This document shows, piece by piece, positions 43,801-47,286 of a stretch of DNA of 47,286 bases (position 1 is the first letter of the stretch; each line of letters begins with the position of its first letter). Origin of the DNA: JAVXCQ01 sp036659415 (GTDB lineage: Bacteria > Bacillota > Negativicutes > Acidaminococcales > Acidaminococcaceae). The notes beneath the pieces are model-generated. The model saw nothing but the letters and a program-made list of their open reading frames with translations, had not been told where the DNA came from and did no database searches. A program made the translations under genes and the position numbers. The DNA lies in the NCBI GenBank assembly GCA_036659415.1, contig JAVXCQ010000017.1:1-47286 (forward strand). The letters are read 5' to 3'.

Positions 43801-44912
43801 TAATCGAACCATTTTTCATCATTAAGTTTTTTTAAAAAGTAACTTCTTACATCTTCATTACCTTTTAAAATCATTAATTCACGCAATTCATCTTTTTTAA
43901 TACCAAGATTTTCCCATGATAATAATAAACATTCGTCAACAAAAGCAATTTTATCATACAACGAAATTTCTTTTGCAACATTACGAATAACTTCTGACCA
44001 TCTTTTTATAATATCCTTTAAAATTGCATACCCACATTCATCCTTATAATAAGGTATTAATTTAATTCCCAACTTGTTATAAAATTTATCATAAAAGCCG
44101 AACATTGTTTCTTCATCCAAAAATGTTGGGAATAGTGCATAATGCTTTATTACATTACTAATATCTGAATTTTTTCTTCTGCCAGTACTCACAATAAAAT
44201 CTAATATCTCTATTTCTTCAAGTCCGTAACCGATAAATAAAACCGTATACTCTTGAAAAATGCTTGTCAAAAAACTTTCTAATTTAGTATCTCTCGCATA
44301 TCTTTTTATATAGTCTAACCCAGTTATTACCATACTCTCTGCACTATTAACGCTGCCATGAATGTGAAAAACATTACCCGGTAATGTTAACTTGGGAGAA
44401 GTAAAATCATCATCTAAAAAGAAAACTTTCGGTTGGCTTGCCGCACCATTTTCTATAATTGTACCATCTATTTTAACGTCCACGCTACCATTAACTATTT
44501 TATCAAGACAATCATCATAGTTAGTTGTAATATATACCGCCTTAAATTCATATAAATCTTTATAAATTTGTACTTCATCATTATCGCAGTTATGTTCATT
44601 ACTAGCCTGGAACAAAAAATCTTTTTCATTATATTCAGAACAAGTTATGCCTTTCTCCTGAAAAATTATATCGCAGATTGACAATATTTTTTTTGCATCC
44701 AAAATCTTTAATTTTTCCTTATCGTGAAAATTTATGTATCCTCTTTTAAACAGCCACTCTACTTTTGCGTCGGCATATTCCTTCCAATTTCTATATCCAA
44801 GAAGTGCAGAAACTCCGGATCCTAAAAAAACAACTAAGCGTCCACTGTGTGAAGCCTTTAAAATATCTCTATATTCATTTATATCTGGAATATCTTTAAA
44901 ACCATCAGACAT
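40848..44912 (-). CDS. Large SIR2-domain protein, probable anti-phage NADase
   Basis: About 1354 residues. The N-terminal 300 residues form a SIR2-like domain: VVFLGSGVSALLGYRNW (27-43), YITTNYDD (127-134, with the catalytic-type Asn131), VFHIHGS (181-187, His185) and LFIGYGLEE (225-233). In defence proteins such as DSR1/DSR2 and ThsA this domain degrades NAD on phage infection. The remaining roughly 1000 residues are helical and unrecognised, perhaps a phage-sensing repeat solenoid. The start ATG has GAGGGGG eight bases upstream. The gene is clearly AT-richer than the genes to the left, suggesting transfer. No HerA helicase or Argonaute partner is adjacent, so it is likely a single-gene system. 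Confidence 0.82.
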   Translation of the reverse strand: MSDGFKDIPDINEYRDILKASHSGRLVVFLGSGVSALLGYRNWKEYADAKVEWLFKRGYINFHDKEKLKILDAKKILSICDIIFQEKGITCSEYNEKDFLFQASNEHNCDNDEVQIYKDLYEFKAVYITTNYDDCLDKIVNGSVDVKIDGTIIENGAASQPKVFFLDDDFTSPKLTLPGNVFHIHGSVNSAESMVITGLDYIKRYARDTKLESFLTSIFQEYTVLFIGYGLEEIEILDFIVSTGRRKNSDISNVIKHYALFPTFLDEETMFGFYDKFYNKLGIKLIPYYKDECGYAILKDIIKRWSEVIRNVAKEISLYDKIAFVDECLLLSWENLGIKKDELRELMILKGNEDVRSYFLKKLNDEKWFDYLNEAEFFKVTTDFEPVLKKDNEKVLITMPFWDEITYICRISEKIKNEEIKSPEKEKYVKDFIEFISNVDDFANVNQIRNNSTIAYNLIKIFVNLPYSSYEKSFLKHIEKWIYTKYDSTTVLSELTQDYLPDLLTDDNDKEAILKVLELLDYILRLQFEQNNGSNNLNNKRYWINKFFESNSEILAKKCLIEVSRILTDCTLNQIRQKELTSYIEFGENKLEITAILDDKKNYDVYIGSGPKKINAIKFDADSITYDEFEKNICDNITKCFDADFRIVDNSNEIWNFFWMIFSKEAGGSIYDLDDRSEYRFDNYQHIIYWLRSILLFAANNKLPKIEDLIRYLLNSNYMLFKKVGLVVIAESDNEKLTDLFFEIIKTKYSGMLFNGIYTTDELKHLLNKLNNITNENKVLIKDIIEKGPFNYWTNEKKEILRWKQERYNALSHIFIKEYEDIIKETGKSNIALHPGIGKLRITTDWGKSPLTESEILEISNQMLVNAIKDFVPGDFWNDEPTVNGFAATLGSAIRNNPRKFFNDLELFCGLEYIYTYEILSGLKEYIKNDDNMSFYWGNALVYIQKNIEDQAFWENKYVSYQEKDRMSADYQWVLTGIFELLREGIGCNNSHNLGSMHYDEAFAILKEAVSKLIDKEIIDGKVYTVETMLNDTLGKGLMATFELYYFKSRKIDNDMSKWSDLKNIYEVCLNKSLGKMYTFLGYYLVYIYDVDNDWAKEIIEKSYNAAADHLRDSFMFGYMARHNIYWNTYAIMNKFYEKYLTYPFDVDKHYRELLVQHITIGYFDNKSNEEGELFNKLLASADADDLNEIIDFIYSKDKVDQNACNLVLKFWNRLCDIIIKDESLLNDKEKILANTVKMGKFIGTINAETFALLLEGAKGSQKEYTAWILLEKLVRFIKDKDNNPWYIAKIFEAMCNGDFHLLDYEDEKLKTVYKFLIEQNDQDIIDIAKDINDTYLSKNNEIFKELWANRKEL

Positions 44913-45064
44913 CACTTGGTCCCCCTCGCTTATACTATAGTGATCGATTAACATAAAATGCTAATGTTTTTCTTTTTATGCGCTTAACACACTTTTTGAT
45001 TGCTTACTAGATACCCCCAACACCTTATTGCCGTGTAATGTTTTGCTGGGGAAAACAATTCAAT

Positions 45065-46019
45065 CTATTGGCATTTCACTAAGTCTTCTTTATTAATGGT
45101 CAAAGGTTTTTGATACATTTGAGAATCTACAAGAACTATTTCAAAAGGTGTATTATCATTCGAAAACAACTCTATCGGGAACGCCCAAGTAGCAGATCTG
45201 TTTATATTTGCCGCCATAAATGTATAATCTGGTGTGTATTTTTCTCTTGGCAAAGGTTGATAAATTTTATTACCTTTTCTAATAACAACATTTGTTATCC
45301 CTGGTGCTGGTCCATTGCCCAAAATGGTATCATAAGCCCCATTTGACCAAACCCAAATCCACGCAACATTATTATGCGACAATATATTATTAATCGTCAT
45401 TTGCTTTGGTTCTTTAAAATTTCTTTCTGTAACATAATAAGCGTATTTTGCGATTGAATAAGGAGTTATTAATTGAACTCTTTGTTCACTGGAATTCGAA
45501 AATATAGAATATTCTTTAGATCCCCCAAAATATGCAATCCTAAGATTCCATTCATCAATATCATTAAGTCGTGAAGCTTCTTTTTTAGCTTTAAGCAAAG
45601 ACGCATCATCCAATACGATTAATGATGTCTTCCTTTCAATTTGAGGATATTCTTTTGGTATTGGAACCACACTATTAGAAACATTTGAATATAAAGCTTC
45701 TAATATTTCTTGATTTCCCATTGATTGTGCTGTAAAGACAACAGAAATTCCAGCTATGCCAGGTTTATTTATATCAGCGCCGGCGGCAACCAGCGTCTTT
45801 ACCATATCTACATTCTGCATTGCAACTGCAGCATATAAAGCCGTCATACCATTAGACGTAGCATTTGGATTCGCACCTTCTAATAACATCTGTGAAACTG
45901 CAGGTAAATCATTTCGATAAATCGCGCTAATAAAATCAGTATCACTCGGCGCGGCATAAGCCATCTGAAACATTGAAATAATAATTATTGCTATAAAGGA
46001 CGCCGTAATTTTTTTTCAT
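45065..46019 (-). CDS. Secreted ankyrin-repeat protein, start out of frame by one base
   Basis: The open frame from 45973 down encodes two to three ankyrin repeats (ISAIYRNDLPAVSQMLLEGANPNA, TALYAAVAMQNVDMVKTLVAAGADIN) and a roughly 180-residue unrecognised C-terminal domain. Upstream of its first ATG the same frame reads KKITASFIAIIIIS and joins MFQMAYA-APSD, a perfect signal peptide, but it ends at TGA. The real-looking start, ATG at 46017-46019 with GGTGGG seven bases upstream, is offset by one base because of an A8 run; seven A would restore M-KKITASFIA... As it stands translation from that ATG gives a 25-codon peptide. Either a phase-variable switch, a recent mutation or a sequencing error. 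Confidence 0.75.
46009..46016 (-). repeat. A8 homopolymer at the start of the ankyrin gene
   Basis: Eight A (minus strand) directly after the start codon of the ankyrin gene. Loss of one A puts signal peptide and protein in one frame. Slippage of DNA polymerase or RNA polymerase on such tracts is a known switch. Confidence 0.8.
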
Positions 46020-46053
46020 AAACACACCCACCTTTATTTTAAAATTCAAGTTC

Positions 46054-46062
46054 ATTATAGCA
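46054..46062 (-). promoter_or_regulatory. Extended -10 promoter of the ankyrin gene
   Basis: Minus strand TGCTATAAT about 35 bases before the ATG at 46019. Its position supports that ATG as the intended start. Confidence 0.5.
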
Positions 46063-46193
46063 CTTTGGCTAATTATAAACATAAGCGAGAAGTTATTTGC
46101 GGCATTCAAAAACGATTTTAAGCATAACTTTTCATAAGTAATTAAAATCGCTACTATTTTATAGCATTTTCCTGTAAAACCCGCTAGAATTTG

Positions 46194-46379
46194 CTATATT
46201 TTTTCATTTTGAATCTTCTCTTCATTAGCCAAAAACTCTTTCAATGTTTCATATCTGATTTTCATAACACCTAGTTTTAATGCAACCAATTTCTTCTCTT
46301 TAATTAATTTATATACTGTTGCCGGGTTGGTTTTCAATAGTTTGGCGGCTTCAGCAACCGTTACTAATAATGTTTCCAT
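46194..46379 (-). CDS. Excisionase-family helix-turn-helix protein
   Basis: A 61-residue DNA-binding protein of the HTH_17/excisionase (MerR-like) type: LLVTVAEAAKLLKTNPATVYKLIKEKKLVALKLG, where the wing normally follows. Such proteins help excise mobile elements or regulate small operons. The expected R-I-P-K wing is replaced by VMKIRYETLKEFL. GAGGG lies a suitable distance before the ATG. The 174-base gap to the ankyrin gene shows only its promoter. Confidence 0.82.
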   Translation of the reverse strand: METLLVTVAEAAKLLKTNPATVYKLIKEKKLVALKLGVMKIRYETLKEFLANEEKIQNEKI

Positions 46380-46492
46380 TTTTCGATACCCTCTTTTCAG
46401 TTTTCTTTTATTTTACTATTTATGCAAAAACGAACAAAATATATTACCAAAACTTATTTATACCACAGGGGGGCACGCGAACAACCCGTGTA
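46380..46492. other. Intergenic stretch with a 9-base repeat ACAGGGGGG 80 bases apart
   Basis: ACAGGGGGG appears at 46465 and 46545, exactly 80 bases apart; the second copy is inside the 3' end of the ParB-like gene. The GC-rich block between them differs from the AT-rich surroundings. Possible scar of a deletion or a recombination site; no gene is seen between the HTH and ParB-like genes. Confidence 0.4.
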
Positions 46493-47071
46493 TTAAGCGA
46501 ACCTCACCGTTACGGTCTTGCTGTCCAGGCACCCATAATATTTAACAGGGGGGATACCCTGCGTCTTGTGTATCGGTTTAGTAACCTGCTCTTTGATTTC
46601 CGCAAGCGTTTTATCCAGGTAAAAATCATCTTCCTGCACCTGGTCACGCCCAAAGTCGGCCAGCCTTTCACTAATGGCCTTGTCTGAATAACCGAGTAAT
46701 GAAGTGTCTATTACACCATCCAGTTCGGCAACAAGTCCTGCAAGAATGTCCTGATCAATCTCGGATAGTTCGGCTAGGCGATTATCCGCAATCATGTCGG
46801 CCAATTCATCGTCTTCTGATGCATAATCCTGAAGGTCAACTGGTACAACTTCACAGTCAAGCAAAAGAGCTGCTTGCAAGCGGCCATAGTCACGAACAAT
46901 AAAGCCCGAGTGCTTGGATACCGTTATCGGTACTCTCCAGCCTCGAGCTTGAATTACTTTGGGTAATAATTTTATTTGTTTATCTGGATGCTTATTCGGG
47001 TTGCGCTGGTTGGGAATAGCCTTGGCAACATCCATTAATTCATCATATGTGTAATATATTTTTATATTCAA
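46493..47071 (-). CDS. ParB/Srx-like nuclease-domain protein with an atypical C-terminus
   Basis: About 192 residues. The ParB N-terminal-like domain is clear: NQRNPNKHPDKQIKLLPKVI, RGWRVPITVSKHSGFIV, GRLQAALLLDCEVVPVDLQDY, then DELADMIADNRLAELSEID. In phages this domain is often fused to a DNA methyltransferase that follows with a GDxxxLGxHRLxCGD motif. Here the sequence runs into KTQGIPPVKYYGCLDSKTVT and stops, so the methylase part is missing. R-D-Y-G-R replaces the usual G-H-G-R. It starts at TTG with AAGGAG five bases upstream (a GTG two codons earlier is possible). Probably a phage remnant. Confidence 0.75.
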   Translation of the reverse strand: MNIKIYYTYDELMDVAKAIPNQRNPNKHPDKQIKLLPKVIQARGWRVPITVSKHSGFIVRDYGRLQAALLLDCEVVPVDLQDYASEDDELADMIADNRLAELSEIDQDILAGLVAELDGVIDTSLLGYSDKAISERLADFGRDQVQEDDFYLDKTLAEIKEQVTKPIHKTQGIPPVKYYGCLDSKTVTVRFA

Positions 47072-47092
47072 AAACACTCCTTTCTAGGCATG

Positions 47093-47117
47093 AAAAAAGC
47101 ACTCGTTTAGAGTGCTT
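47093..47117 (-). terminator. Terminator of the gene at the right edge
   Basis: AAGCACTC, loop TAAAC, GAGTGCTT, then a run of T on the minus strand, ten bases past the stop of the cut gene. Confidence 0.9.
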
Positions 47118-47126
47118 AGGAAAGTC

Positions 47127-47286
47127 CTAGTTCTTTCCTGCTGCAGTTTTTAAGTCCTTTAAAAATTCTTCTACCTCATCTATATTCTTTAAATCTCTAT
47201 ATACAGCTTTACCAATGATTTTCATAAGATCTTCTAATTGTCCATACAATTCTCGCCCTATGTATTTAATTAAGTTCTCATTAATA
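47127..47286 (-). CDS. C-terminal end of an unknown gene, cut by the window
   Basis: The last 52 codons of a minus-strand gene, reading ...LIKYIGRELYGQLEDLMKII then KAVYRDLKNIDEVEEFLKDL and ending KTAAGKN. The piece is charged and helical. I do not recognise it. Its own terminator follows. Context suggests a mobile-element gene. Confidence 0.6.
   Translation of the reverse strand, partial: INENLIKYIGRELYGQLEDLMKIIGKAVYRDLKNIDEVEEFLKDLKTAAGKN

Noticed and set aside
40848..44912. SIR2-HerA or SIR2-pAgo two-gene system
   Set aside because: The neighbouring genes are a terminator region and an ankyrin protein; no helicase or Argonaute is adjacent.
45973..46019. A real 25-residue peptide gene from the upstream ATG
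   Set aside because: Its sequence is not signal-like or otherwise structured, and the alternative frame gives a perfect signal peptide; it is best seen as the frameshifted start.

Overview
The window looks like a chromosomal segment of a diderm Firmicute, most likely class Negativicutes (Acidaminococcaceae-like is my guess). The left part has the classic Firmicute order sigH - yacP - rlmB - (thyX) - mrnC - cysS - gltX - ispDF - yacL - carD - radA - ctsR. The same chromosome carries an AcrAB-type RND efflux pair, which normally works across an outer membrane. That combination points to Negativicutes. Start codons were chosen by Shine-Dalgarno fit; several differ from the longest open frame.

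Layout. 1-2.7 kb: a cut tRNA-Thr(UGU), uppP, pfkA and a small P-loop protein that resembles BrxF of BREX-3 systems. 2.8-14.6 kb: the housekeeping block above on the minus strand, with one plus-strand gene (a Cys-rich MazG-like small protein) between carD and radA. mcsA, mcsB, clpC and disA, usual neighbours of ctsR/radA, are absent. 14.7-22.5 kb: an SbmA/BacA-like peptide or cobalamin ABC exporter, acrB-acrA, and a secreted FG-GAP-like protein. 22.7-25.4 kb: a plus-strand SsuABC/NitTauT-type importer. 25.4-29 kb: a DUF4127 secreted protein co-transcribed with a dCache-PAS-GGDEF diguanylate cyclase. 29-31.6 kb: a polar amino-acid ABC importer. 31.6-39 kb: guaB plus the operon purE-F-M-N-H-D, where purH is only the IMP cyclohydrolase domain. 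39.2-40.6 kb: a secreted proline-rich tandem-repeat protein.

From about 40.65 kb to the right edge the DNA turns AT-rich and accessory. It holds a roughly 1350-residue SIR2-domain protein of the anti-phage type, a secreted ankyrin-repeat protein whose start is knocked out of frame by one extra A in an A8 tract, an excisionase-type HTH protein, a ParB-like nuclease-domain protein with an odd C-terminus, and a cut unknown gene. This resembles the edge of a mobile or defence island.

Many vegetative promoters can be read directly (TTGACA-17-TATAAT class), as can strong hairpin terminators that define the transcription units. The most rewarding loci for a second look are the A8 frameshift in the ankyrin gene, the large orphan SIR2 protein, the orphan BrxF-like protein beside pfkA, the shortened ctsR operon with an atypical CtsR box, and the repeat-rich secreted protein.
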